Positions 44,474-55,233 of a stretch of DNA of 64,000 bases are shown here, piece after piece; within the stretch, counting starts at the first letter, position 1, and the number at the start of each line of letters is the position of its first letter. A program made the position numbers and the translations under genes. The DNA is taken from the NCBI GenBank assembly GCA_038025085.1, contig CM076143.1, forward strand, positions 17,837,501 to 17,901,500, read 5' to 3'. The notes under the pieces were generated by a model. It saw only the letters and a program-made list of their open reading frames with translations, ran no database searches and was not told the DNA's origin. The DNA is from Tetragonia tetragonoides. Lineage: Eukaryota > Streptophyta > Magnoliopsida > Caryophyllales > Aizoaceae.

Positions 44474-44992
44474 TTGAGCGTAGTAGTCCTAGAAGTTAGG
44501 AATTACTTGAAATCACCTCTTTCACCTCCTGTTGATGTGTCTCCTCCTGTGGAGCTGTTCTTTGCCATTAATGCCAAGCTAGATGACATCCATGCCTACA
44601 TGCATCATGCATATATTGTGATTGAGCGTTACGAATATGAGAACCGTTCCAGGATACACCAAGGTTTTTGGGTCGAACTCTTACTTTCTGGCTTACCCAA
44701 CATGCATCCTTGGAGAGGTCTCTAGGAGAAGTATGACGATGTGGTACTAAAGAGTGGCTATATCAACGATGAGAAGTATGGCAAGGGCGTACGATGGGCG
44801 CTATGTTTCAAGGGTGTTGGCAATGAGCTATGCTTGTCTGAGTTTGAGTGGAAGGTTAATCATGTTTTAGTGCCTGCTCCGAATGACATCTGTGAGAGAT
44901 GCTTGTTGAAAACCTGCAAGCTTGTGGATAACTTTAGAAGGCGCTTCATGCCTCAAAAGTTTAGAGACTATGTGCATCCTTACACGACATGA
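44474..44992 (+). pseudogene. Extra ORF in gypsy-3 leader, function unknown
   Basis: Two open stretches in the same frame (44474-44725 and 44741-44992) separated by a TAG at 44723, together ~172 codons, between the primer site and gag. Visible features: KSPLSPPVDVSPPVELFF at the start, DDIHAYMHHAYIVIERYEYE, a segment with spaced cysteines (CFKGVGNELCLSEFEW; DICERCLLKTCKL) and a basic end (DNFRRRFMPQKFRDYVHPYT). I do not recognise the family. Composition and continuity argue for past coding. It could be a captured fragment. Confidence 0.45.
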
Positions 44993-45758
44993 TGGGAGAT
45001 GAAGCCAAGGAGGAAAGATGACTATGATACACCTCCCGGATCGAAGCAAAACCCCGTCGATGTTTAGTTGTTTCACTGACTAGGGTTAGTCGTTTTGTTT
45101 TGAAACATTATTTCATTATTGTGATGACCCTGCATGGTCAAGATTAGTGTGGTGTGATGTAGTTGCCTAAGCAACAAATATTTATGACTGGTATTTATTT
45201 TGCAAACTATCTTATTGCAAAAACTATTTCATTTGATTATATGAATATTGTTGTGATTTGTTTACATGATTGTCTTTATCACATATTTGCGTGGTTGACT
45301 AAAAGTATGAATGCTATCTCATATCATCATGACATGATGGGAAATCCATGTCGAATTTATGGCAAAACTTTCATTGAGTATTATCAAAGCATTTGTGAGC
45401 CAAGAGCTAAAGCATGTCAATATGATTACGTGTGATTGTTTATTACCCTACTAAAGTAGTATGGAGCCTCAATATGTGCATAATGAAATTCATTGTCTAT
45501 TCATGTGAGACAAATATGTCTAAAGTGTATGACATGCCTATCGAACTATTATGCATGAGAACTGAGAACAATAAAGCAAGTATATTGCTTAGACCTGCAA
45601 TGTAAGGTCGATCATCAAAACTTATATGTTATTTGCTAAATGTCAAGAGAAAGGTTTCAATTACAACCTATATCTCTCAATTAGACCTTAATGGGTCGAG
45701 ATGTGCAAATTGTTTGAATGGTGTTCATATCGTTACTTTTATATTCTCAGATCGCGAA
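44993..45758. other. Gypsy-3 leader, rest
   Basis: AT-rich, about 770 bp between the leader ORF and gag. A 90-codon frame at 45163-45435 looks random. Nothing else is seen. Confidence 0.5.
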
Positions 45759-46108
45759 ATGACAACCAACGCCGATAGGATTGCTAGACTTGAGGATGGT
45801 CCGACCGATGTGTTCGAGATCATGGCGCGACAGTTAGAACGCCAAGAGCAGATGGAGACCGCACAAGCATCTGAAACGCGCAGTTTCTAAGAGTTTGACG
45901 CTCTTAAACCTTCTAGGTTCGAAGGTGGTGCTGATGCGACTAAACTGGAGAACTAGATCATCGAGTTCGAAAAGTTGTTCCTGGCTACGAGTTGGCCTAA
46001 GAACATGAAGATTAGCTCTGCGACGTATTACCTGAAGGGTGAGGCAAACAAATGGTGGAATGATGTGCGAACTGACTTGCTTGCAGTGTTGGACAATAAC
46101 TGGGATCG
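45759..46108 (+). pseudogene. Gypsy-3 gag, part 1 (before LINE F)
   Basis: ATG at 45759 (MTTNADRIARLEDGPTDVFE). A stop at 45888 and another at ~45954 interrupt the reading: EFDALKPSRFEGGADATKLE, IIEFEKLFLATSWP, then YYLKGEANKWWNDVRTDLLA. This is the start of the retrotransposon gag domain. The frame runs into LINE F at DNNWDR and continues at 47431. Confidence 0.82.
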
Positions 46109-47430
46109 TTTTTTTTTTTTTGGTGCAAGTCAGAAATTGTATTATTGCTCTCTGTAATGTAACAAGATTACAGTCCTTAGGCAATGCAGATCCAAGGCCA
46201 CCTACTAGGTAGGGTTCCTTTTTGCTGCATCCCTCTAATACCTTACAACCCTTCAATCTGGTGCAACTCACTACAGGCAGTGGTTCACCATCTCTGTAAA
46301 CATTACACTTTGCAAAAATTCTTCCTCACCATCTCTGTAAACATTACAATTTGCAAAAATTATTTCTGACTTACATCAAAATACAAAAACATAAATAGCT
46401 AAAGATATTACAATTCCTTCTAGCTTTTCAACTCTGCTTGGATCTGTTATATTTTTTCATTCTGCCTTGCTTCTTCAACCTGTTGCTGATTACCTGCTGA
46501 AACCTGCTGCCTGAGTTCCTGCACTGCTACCTATTCCTTGCATTTGTTCTGCGTCAGATTCTCTCTGTATAAATCTGCTTCTGTATCCTTCTTGGAGCCT
46601 GCTGTCCTTTTTTCCTGCTGGATTCTTCTACCTGGATTGCAGCCTATCTTCTGCAGTCTGCTACTGGTTCCTTCCTGAAGTCTCTGCTGCAGCCTGCTGT
46701 AAGCTGCTCTCCTGTGTGCAGTGCTTCTGTATTTCTTCCATTTTCCTGATTCAGGCTCACAGTTGCCTTATCCATCTTTTATCCTTGCTTTTTAGCTTCC
46801 TATTGCTGCTGCACTGTTGGATTCTGACTCTGATTGCTTGCTGTATCTGTTGCATAATCTGTGTTGCTGGTAGCCTGCTCTTTTCAAAGCATATCAGATT
46901 TCTGGCTCTCCAAATCCAGTATGCAGTTGCTGCTATTCCAGCTGCATACACTTCCTTTCTGAATCTCGAGCATTTCTGTCTACTCATCCAGTTTAGTAGC
47001 CCCTGAATTGTGCTTCCTCTTGCAGAAATATGCAGCCATGTCTGTACCTGTTTCATTATCTCTGTTGAAATACTGCAGCTAAAAAACAGATGGCCGTGAC
47101 TTTCTGTCTCCTCTTTGCACAGGTAGCATATGGTGTCTCCATTAAGGAAGCCCATATTATGTAGCCTGTCTTTGGTCAGTAATCTCCCCATTTGTGCCAA
47201 CCATAGACAGAAGCTGTGCCTAGGTACAGAAACTCTTCCCCATATCAGGACATAATGTCTGTATTTTGGCATATTTCCCATCAAAATTCTGTATCCACTA
47301 GCAACTGAGTACATTCCATTTTCAGTTTCCCTCCACACTCCTCTTGTTGAATAGTGCTCCTGGAAGTGACTTTTGATCTTGTTGAGCTTAGTCCAATACC
47401 AGCTGGCTCCCCATACAGGAGCATAATTCC
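46109..47430 (-). mobile_element. LINE F, 5'-truncated LINE in gypsy-3 gag
   Basis: Minus-strand insertion of ~1.32 kb with a T run at 46109-46121, the family 3' end, a CTG-rich UTR and the last ~225 codons of ORF2. It is flanked by the target duplication ATCGTTTT (from 46105 and at 47431-47438); gag reading frame continues cleanly on the right. Near-identical to LINE G except that G has an 18-base duplication near 10745-10765 and a few substitutions. It is among the youngest insertions here. Confidence 0.93.
46757..47430 (-). pseudogene. LINE F ORF2 C-terminal region (zf-RVT)
   Basis: Open frame of ~224 codons ending at 46757: NYAPVWGASWYWTKLNKIKS, SVASGYRILMGNMPKYRHYV, then zf-RVT LIWGRVSVPRHSFCLWLAQM, with CYLCKEETESHGHLFFSCSI giving the zinc-binding CX2C...HX4C-like set, and the basic tail. 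No stops, unlike the same region in LINEs A and B, in keeping with recent insertion. RT and endonuclease are missing by truncation. Confidence 0.85.
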
Positions 47431-48270
47431 ATCGTTTTAAGGAATCCATTCGTGCTAGATTTTATCTTAGTTCTCTACGACGCCTAAAACAATGCAAGTT
47501 TGAAGGGTTGAGCCAAGACAAGTTGTCTGTGGCTGAGTATGCTGCCGAGTTCAACGAGGTTGCTATTTTTGCTCCTAATCTGCTGACAACTAAAGCTGAA
47601 CGAATCAAAAGGTTCGAGGATGGACTGAAATGGGACATTCAACGTTTGTCGCAGGACAATTCGTCACTTTTCAGGAATCTTATAACAAGGCCCTGAATCA
47701 GGAAAAGAATTGTAGGACGTCGTGACACGCATCTGCATATGAACAAGCGCGACGAAGGCAATCCCTCACATTCTAACAATGGCGGCAAGAAGCCAAGACC
47801 AAGTGGCAACAACAACAATTACCAAGGTGGTGATCACAACCACGGTGTGAATAGGAACCGTGACTCGAATAGTCATCGAGCTACGATAATGGCTAGAAGG
47901 ATTACACCTTTTACCCGTTGTAACAAGACGCATCCTGGTAAGAATTGTCGCGGTGACGTGCTGCAGTGCTATGAATGCAACAATCCGGGTCACAAAGCTT
48001 CTAAGTGTTGGAGCCGTGGAAGGAATGACAATGGGCAGAACCGCGACAACAACTATAATCGTGGTGGGATGGAAATGGCTATCGTGGTAATGGTGGTAAC
48101 TACCGTGGAAACGGGGGTTACAACAACGACCGCAACAACGTTGCTACTGCTGTGAACAATCAAGCGCAAGTTCCTGCACCTGCTAATCATGCGCCGAACA
48201 ACAACAACAGCAACAACAACAATAGAGGGGTTAATGGAAGAATCTATGTGATGAACCACAATAAGGCATA
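47431..48270 (+). pseudogene. Gypsy-3 gag, part 2 with zinc knuckle
   Basis: Resumes with FKESIRARFY and SLRRLKQCKFEGLSQDKLSV, then EYAAEFNEVAIFAPNLLTTK. A frameshift occurs near 47695. The C-terminal N/G/R-rich region carries CNKTHPGKNC and a canonical knuckle CYECNNPGHKASKC (47964-48005). It ends near MNHNKA at ~48270. Stops and frameshifts mean no intact gag polyprotein. Confidence 0.82.
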
Positions 48271-48283
48271 AGCAAACCTAAAC

Positions 48284-48715
48284 GTGATCGCTGGTACTTT
48301 TCTTGTTAACTCTTATCCCGCTTTTGTTTTGTTTGATAGTGGTGCATCACATTCTTTTCTTTCTAAGAGCTTTGCATCTAAGATAGGCCTAGAACCTAGC
48401 TTAGTGTATAGGGCAAACATTACGATGCCTAATGCGTCGAATGTTAGTTGTAATTCGTTGTACGAGAAGTGTTCGATTTGTATAGCTGGTTTCGAACTAC
48501 CTGCAGACTTAATTCAGTTCGAGTTGAGTGAATTTGACGTTATTTTCGGAATGGACTGGTTAGCCACGTATAGGGCTAAGATAGAGTGCTTCGAAAAACG
48601 TGTTTCTTTGCGAGGACCTAGAGGTAAAAAGATCACTTACCGAGGAGTTGTGGTTAAACCCAAGATGAACGTGATGACAACAATGAAGGTAAAGGAGTGC
48701 GTGACTAAGGGCTAA
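48284..48715 (+). CDS. Gypsy-3 protease domain
   Basis: A 143-codon open frame: FVLFDSGASHSFLSKSFASK carries the aspartic protease DSGA active site (~48335); FDVIFGMDWLATYRAKIECF is the second conserved block. It is part of the pol polyprotein rather than an independent gene; the Met is incidental. A stop at 48713 separates it from RT. Confidence 0.82.
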   Translation: MIAGTFLVNSYPAFVLFDSGASHSFLSKSFASKIGLEPSLVYRANITMPNASNVSCNSLYEKCSICIAGFELPADLIQFELSEFDVIFGMDWLATYRAKIECFEKRVSLRGPRGKKITYRGVVVKPKMNVMTTMKVKECVTKG

Positions 48716-48733
48716 GCGATTTACCTTTGTCAT

Positions 48734-50614
48734 ATGGTGGATAAAAGTCTTGAGACGGAAGCTCCGCAGCCTATTGCAGTAGTTTCCGAGTATGCTGACG
48801 TATTTCCTGAAGAGATTCCCGAAATGCCTCCGCAACGCATTATCGACTTCACGATCGACCTAACTCCAGGTTCTGCACCAATTTCGAAAGCACCGTATCG
48901 CATGGCACCTGCTGAGATGAAGGAACTAAAAACACAACTTGAGGACTTGTTGGAGAAGGGATACATACGTCCGAGTGTATCATTTTGGGGTGCTCCTGTT
49001 TTGTTCGCGCGAAAGAAGGATGGTAGTATGAGACTGTGCATTAACTACCGCGAGTTGAACAAGGTCACGATCAAGAATCGATACCCACTTCCCAGAAATG
49101 ACGATCTGTTTGACCAATTGCGTGGAGCGTCTATTTTCTCAAAGATTGACCTACGATTAGGATACCATCAGTTGAGAATTTCTGAGCGTGATATTGCGAA
49201 GATCGCGTTTAGGACGAGGTATGGGCACTACGATTTCACTGTGATGCCGTTTGGGTTGACGAATGCGCCTGCGAAGTTTATGGACTAGATGAACCGTACG
49301 TTTCAGCCTTACCTAGACCAACTCGTTGTAGTCTTTATTGATGATATTCTGGTTTACTAAAAGAACGCCGAGGAGCATGAGCAACACTTATGTACTGTCT
49401 TGGAGATTCTACGAAGACATCAACTTTACGCCAAGTTGTCGAAGTGTGAGTTTTGGTTAGAGACAGTATCTTTGTTAGGACACGTGGTGTCTAAGGATGG
49501 TTTGGCCATAGGTCCAGAAAAGATTCGAGTTGTTACAGATTATCCTAGACCGACGACCGTAACCGAAGTTCGGAGTTTTCTTGGACTTGCTAGCTATTAT
49601 AGAAGGTTTGTAGAAGGTTTTTCAAAGATCTCGCAGCCTATCACAAACTTGATGAAGAAAACCACAAAGCTTCAATGGTCTGACAAATGTGAGACAGCTT
49701 TACAAGAGTTGAAGAAACATCATACAAGTGCACCAATTCTGAGTCTACTTTTTGGAATAGATGGATACGAAGTCTACAGTGACGCATCTAAGCATGGCTT
49801 AGGTTGTGTTTTGATGCAACACGGCAAGGTCATGGCTTACGCCTCAAGACAATTGAAGAACCATGAAGATGATTACCCTACGCACGATCTAGAGCTTGCT
49901 GCTGTTGTATTTGCATTGAAGATTTGGCGGCATTACATATATGGTTCCGCAGTCAAAATATTCATTGATCACAAGAGTCTCAAGTACATCTTTACGCAGA
50001 AAGAGTTGAACATGCGCCAAAGGAGATGGATAGAACTTCTGACGGAGTACGACATTGATATTCAGTATCATGAAGGTAAAGCGAATGTAGTCGCTGATGC
50101 TTTGAATAGGAAGACTCAACATACCTTAAACACTGCTTTAATGCTTCTTAAGGAGATCATACGTGATTTACAAAGTCTCGAGGTGGAGATAGTGTTTCAA
50201 GGTAACGTTCAATGTACCTTAGCACATATAACTGTCCGACCTACATTACTAGAAGAGATCAAGAATGGACAAGGTGGTGATGAGGATCTTCAGCGGATTC
50301 TACACCACAAGGACGAGGGTAGGTCCGAGGACTTCAATTTGGGCCAAGTTGGAACTTTGAGATTTAGAGAACGTGTTTGCGTACTCAATGACCCAGCTAT
50401 CAAAAGTCAGATTCTGGGTGAAGCTCATAATACGTCATATTCTTTAGATCCTGGTGGAGACAAGCTTTACAAGGATCTTCGCCAAGAGTTCTGGTGGAAA
50501 GGCATGAAACTAGAAGTCGCTGAGTTTGTGGCGAAATGTTTGTCATGTCAAAAGGTCAAGATCGAGCACAAGAGACCTGGTGGAATGGTACAATCACTAA
50601 AAGCTCCTACTTGA
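48734..50614 (+). pseudogene. Gypsy-3 reverse transcriptase, RNase H and integrase start
   Basis: [57 protein letters not shown] (motif A), [13 protein letters not shown], a stop at 49287-49289, then [11 protein letters not shown] (catalytic DD at ~49340), a stop at 49360, [20 protein letters not shown] (connection). RNase [21 protein letters not shown] (first Asp), [17 protein letters not shown] (Glu), [20 protein letters not shown] (Asp). Integrase zinc finger: [20 protein letters not shown] with [11 protein letters not shown], where the usual second His is Asp. Stop at 50612. Confidence 0.87.
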
Positions 50615-51671
50615 AAATGGAATTCGATTTCTATGGATTTTGTCATGGGTTTACCTTTGACACAAAAGAAGAACAATTCTATTTGGGTAGTGGTAGATCG
50701 TTTGACAAAGGTCACGAGATTCATCCCAATGAATTGACACTTGGGAAATAGAGAAGCTAGTTGACGCTTATGTCAAGGAACTCATGGGACTTCATGGTGT
50801 ACCCAAAGATATTGTTTCTGATAGAGACTCGAGATTTCTCTCTCACTTTTGGCAGAAGGTACAAGAAGCTTTCGAAAGCAAATTGAATTTTAGTACAGCT
50901 TTTCATCCTGCGACAGATGGCCAGACGGAAAGAATGATTCAGACTTTGGAGGATATACTTCGAGCGTGTGCCCTCGAATATCAAGGTTCGTGGGATAAAC
51001 ACTTACGACAATAACTATCATTCGAGCATCGATCGAGCACCATATGAAGCCTTGTATGGTAGGAAGGGTAGATAGCCTGTGTGTTGGAACCACATTAGTG
51101 AGACTGTAGTTTTGGTTCCTGACATGATCCAGCGGACCGTAGATATTGTGAAGGTGATTCAAACGAAGATGCGAAGTGCACAAGATCGCCATAAATCATA
51201 TGAAGATAGAGGTCGTAGACCTGAACAATTGGAGGTGGGAAGCAAGATACTTTTTCGAGTATCTCCTACCAAGGGCGTTATGCGTTTTGGTCGTAAGGGG
51301 AAGTTGAGTCCCCGTTACATTGGACCTTACGAGATCCTAAAAAGTTTGGTGAGGTTGCTTATCGTTTGGCTTTGCCTGTGGAATTTGAAAAAGTCCACAA
51401 TGTGTTTTACGTCTATCAACTGAAGAGATGCATACATGATCCAATTCATGTCGTTCAACCAGAAACGATCGAACTTGATGAGAGTTTGACGTATGAAGAA
51501 CGTCTTGTCAAGATCACTGTCCGAAAAGAGCGCTCGACTCGTACAAAGACTATCCCGATTGTGAAAGATATTTGGTCCCCTCATGGTCAAGAAGAGGCAA
51601 TATGGGAAGCTGAATCCATGATGCGCGAGAAGTACCCATATCTCTTTATCAAAGGTACTAATGCCATTTGA
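50615..51671 (+). pseudogene. Gypsy-3 integrase core, C-terminus and chromodomain-like end
   Basis: Frame-shifted pieces: the core Asp region around 50630-50760, DIVSDRDSRFLSHFWQKVQE with the second Asp (50807 on), GQTERMIQTLEDILRACALE with the Glu, a frame break at ~51010, then SPTKGVMRFGRKGKLSPRYI (51265-51325), another break at ~51345, and the chromodomain-like end VKDIWSPHGQEEAIWEAESM (51562-51621). It closes with a stop at 51671. The chromodomain would direct insertion toward marked chromatin. Broken now. Confidence 0.83.
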
Positions 51672-51938
51672 GTTTCAGGACGAAACCCTATTTAAGGAGG
51701 GTAGAATGTCACACATCGAAATTTTGTGTTTTGTTTACCGCTTTGCACGAGTTTCATGTTCTAGCATTGCATGTTGCATTGCTAATCGACTTAGATCATG
51801 ACCGTATTACTCGCATTGCATTGTCATAGTCCTAAAATTGTTTTATACCTTCGTAAGGGTAAACTCGTTTCGTTTTGAGAACTGATTACTTCATGTTTCC
51901 AGTTTCGGGACGAAACTTCTTTTAAGGAGGGTAGAATG
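51672..51938 (+). other. Gypsy-3 3' UTR with duplicated polypurine tract
   Basis: TTTAAGGAGGGTAGAATGT occurs twice, at 51691-51709 and 51921-51939, each preceded by a GTTTC(A/G)GGACGAAAC hairpin-like word. Only the second adjoins the LTR (TGATACCC at 51939) and is the working polypurine tract. The 230-bp interval is non-coding. Confidence 0.8.
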
Positions 51939-52291
51939 TGATACCCAAATATTTTCTATAATTATAATATCGATTATAATTCATTTATAAATAGCTTCGG
52001 AAATTTAAATCGTATATCTATATAATGATTCGATTTACTCAATTAAAGTCATAATAATATTACTTATTATTATGGGAATTTCGTGATTATAATTATCAAA
52101 TTGGGGGGATTTAATTAAATTATTTTATGTATGAATATGGTTTATTCATATTGTTTTAATTAGTTTTAATTAGCATTTAAATCAGAAAACTATTCCTATA
52201 CCTGGTGGAATTGACCTTGGTTGATTGGAGACCTATATAAGCAAAAAGATTAGCAATTTCACCAGTTTAAAAAACTGAACCAAACCCTCAG

Positions 52292-52353
<62 letters not shown>
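52292..52353. repeat. (CT)n microsatellite
   Basis: About 31 CT units near the probable LTR transcript start region; counterpart of 41866-41927. Confidence 0.95.
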
Positions 52354-52356
<3 letters not shown>

Positions 52357-52618
52357 TCTCTCTCTCCACTCAACTGACCTCCCTCTCCCTCCTTCCTCGA
52401 TCGCCAGTCGGCGGAAAACACCAGAGCCACCGCCGCCGGTGAGCCTCCCCTTTCTCTCTCTCTTTTTCTCACATTTTCTCTCTCTCTTTCGCTACCTGTT
52501 TTCTCTCATCCCGTCCCTTGTCGCGTGCGGCAGCGCCATTCCGGCGTTGCCAGGCCGCCGCCTGGGCGAGCGCCGGTGATGGCCGGTGATGTCTGGCGTT
52601 GCCACTCTCTTTCCCGCT

Positions 52619-52626
<8 letters not shown>

Positions 52627-52694
<68 letters not shown>
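52627..52694. repeat. (CT)n microsatellite
   Basis: About 34 CT units; counterpart of 42159-42209, longer here. Confidence 0.95.
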
Positions 52695-52700
<6 letters not shown>

Positions 52701-54152
52701 TTCTTTCTCTCTCCTCTGTCACCAGTGCCCCAGCGAGCCACCGCCGACCATGGTGGTTTGTGGGTGGTGGTCTTGGTGCTGGACAAGGCCATGGGACCCC
52801 ATGCATGGGAGACCGTGGCCTAGGTTCAAAAAACCAATTAGGGTTTCGAATTGTATTTTCGTTTTCAATTATTTTTCGTATTTTCAGTATTCTTCAATTA
52901 TTATTTTTATTTTTCTACACTCGTTCGGAATCGAAATCCGGATTTTAGAAAGTCTAGATTGATTGAAATAAATTAAAGAATTTAAATAAAATACTAGTAC
53001 AATATTTTTCTACTGTTTAGATTTTCGTACTTACTGATTATGTCTTGGTTATTGTATTTAATTAGGACCTAACGGACAAGCGTGATCGGGTCGTGATTTG
53101 GAAGCTTACATACTGTTAAGTGAGCGTTTTTTAGGTAAGCGATTGTGCCTACCTCCTTCCAAAACCCATAAAAAGGATTTGACTTGTTATGTGCTAAATG
53201 CCTAATTGTTAATAATTTAATATGCGAAGCATGATTAAATTATATCGTCGTTTATTATGAGAATTAGAATTATATTTTTCGCTGTAATTATGAATTATAA
53301 TGAGCATGTTGAGTTTATGAAGTTTCGTTAATTAATTTGTTCATATGCTAATTATTTAATAAGTGTGGTGATATTGGATTTTTAATATTATTATGATAAA
53401 ATATACGTGCTAAAAGGAATGGGTTATTATTGAGTGCTAATGAGCACGTATGATACTTTGTTCAATGTAATTGTTAAATGTGAAATTTTGGATATCATGT
53501 TTTACTGCCGCAGTGCTGCCAAAATTTCATTAGACATATAAGAAGCATGATTATTTGTCGAATGCATAAATGTCATTATTGTCGTTATTATTATTCATTG
53601 TCATAAGCATGAAATGAAGTAGTGTGTCGTGGTCTCGTTGTACGACTAAGTCAACCAATGCAAATTATGTGAATTGAATTGTAAATGAGAATAAGACTCC
53701 TAATGGATCCCTAAGAGTAGTCCAACAATCGAGACTGTATCTAATTGCTGTAGTCTAATGATGCGTGATTCCCAAGTTACTTTTGGACACCTCGTAGCGT
53801 GTTCGGGATGGATCCTTCCCCATTATATAATTCTTTATGTATCGATTATTATGTTAGAGATAGTGTGAGTATACACTAGAGTAAGTCCATGGCATGTCAT
53901 ATCAATCGATGAACAGTATGGGTAATCGATGTTCTATTCTCTCTCTTATGATTCTAGTCAAGATGGATTGTTTGTTTGTGTTCGAATGGTCATTAAAGCA
54001 AGAATTGCATGTAATTGAATATTGAGTATGCGTGTGCTTGAATGTATGATTACTTGTGCATGCAAATGAATTTCAATGATTCTTCTAAAACCCAGTTAAG
54101 GTTTGCGAAAGTGTTTTTACTGGGTATAGACGACGCTTATTCAGTTTATGTG

Positions 54153-54702
54153 ATATTTTTTTTTTTGGGGTAAAATGTGAGCCTGTATTTCATTACCAAA
54201 AAAGCTTATATAAGTTCTTTACATCAGTAAGCTTCCTCAAACTGGGAAGTTATCAAAACTCTCCCTATCTCCTATGTAAAGTTATATCTGTAACTATACA
54301 AACAGAAAACTTTTTCTTTGTGAAAGCAGGGCATATTCCCACCGCCTCACACCACCTCCTATTCCTACTAGTATCTCTGAATTTTTCTATATTGCCAAGC
54401 TGGACACGAAGCTCCATTTTGATCCTCGCTGTCGCCTTCAGAATTTCTGGCTTAACATGCCTGAAGATTGCATGATTTCGCGCCATCCACACATGATATA
54501 CACAAGCTGTCATCGCAGCTTTGCAAAGCGATCTGTATGCAGAAGACCCTCTAATGCATTTCATTCCCCAAGCAACAAGATTGTCCCAGCTGTCAGATGG
54601 AGGCTTGAACTGCAGGAACTCTCCAATCTGTTTCCATACTTCCTGGAAAACTTACATTGCAAAAACAGTTTATCTTCTAATCTGTTTCCATACTTCCCTG
54701 GA
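54153..54702 (-). mobile_element. LINE H, short LINE fragment in gypsy-3 3' LTR
   Basis: T run at 54153-54166, then GGGGTAAAATGTGAGCCTGT, a 3' end different from the A-G family, and ~100 codons of a zf-RVT-like ORF2 tail on the minus strand. The 5' truncation point is unclear because AATCTGTTTCCATACTTCC occurs twice (54626, 54678). The insert is flanked by two ~100-bp copies of LTR sequence (54050-54152 and 54703-54806), far longer than a normal LINE target duplication. Confidence 0.78.
54265..54564 (-). pseudogene. LINE H ORF2 C-terminal fragment
   Basis: 99 codons ending at 54265, with AYRSLCKAAMTACVYHVWMA, RNHAIFRHVKPEILKATARI, KMELRVQLGNI, RDTSRNRRWCEAVGI. This is the plant L1 ORF2 tail pattern (aromatic WxxRN motif, then a basic helix). 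No catalytic residues present. Confidence 0.75.
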
Positions 54703-55233
54703 AAACTTGTGTATGCAAATGAATTTCAATGATTCTTCTAAAACCCAGGTAAGGTTTGCGAAAGTGTTTTTACTAGGTATGGACGACTTTTATTCAGTTT
54801 ATCTGATTTTTGTTTCGTTTTTTTCTTCTCTTTTCTTCTATACCTTGTTTCTGTCACGGAAACCAAAGTTCAGGTATTGAAGAGTGAGGACGTGTAGCCC
54901 TCAAGTTAGATGTTGGGTTTGTTCTCTAGACTTGTTACTCTTTGGATTGTGGGATTTTTGGTTGGTGCCCTAGAAGGCAAAGTTGTAATAAAACTTTAAT
55001 GGACTTAAGTTCACTTTATAGACAACTCTGATATTAATGTTTTAATTCATTTTAGTTTGTTTAGTTTGCTCCCTTTTGATACCTAGTTTTTTTTTTTTTC
55101 TGCTTAGCATTTATTCCTTAGCGATAAATGTTACAGTAGCATCCCATGGGTTTGGGACAGTTCAGTGGTGTCGAGTCGTGCACAACGACGTCGATAGTTC
55201 CCAAGAAATCGTTGCGAATTCGGGGGTGTTACA

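Larger units (their letters stand above)
51939..55233 (+). repeat. Gypsy-3 3' LTR (complete, with LINE H inside)
   Basis: TGATACCCAAATATT at the start, GGGGGTGTTACA at the end. Aligns with 41854-44372 from 52285 onward. It holds CT arrays at 52292-52353 and 52627-52694, and LINE H with a ~100-bp flanking duplication (54050-54806). Without these the LTR is ~2.65 kb. Confidence 0.88.

Noticed and set aside
46757..47430. LINE F ORF2 end as a host gene in a gypsy element
   Set aside because: Poly-T end, 8-bp target duplication and homology to LINEs A, B and G show it is a LINE insertion.
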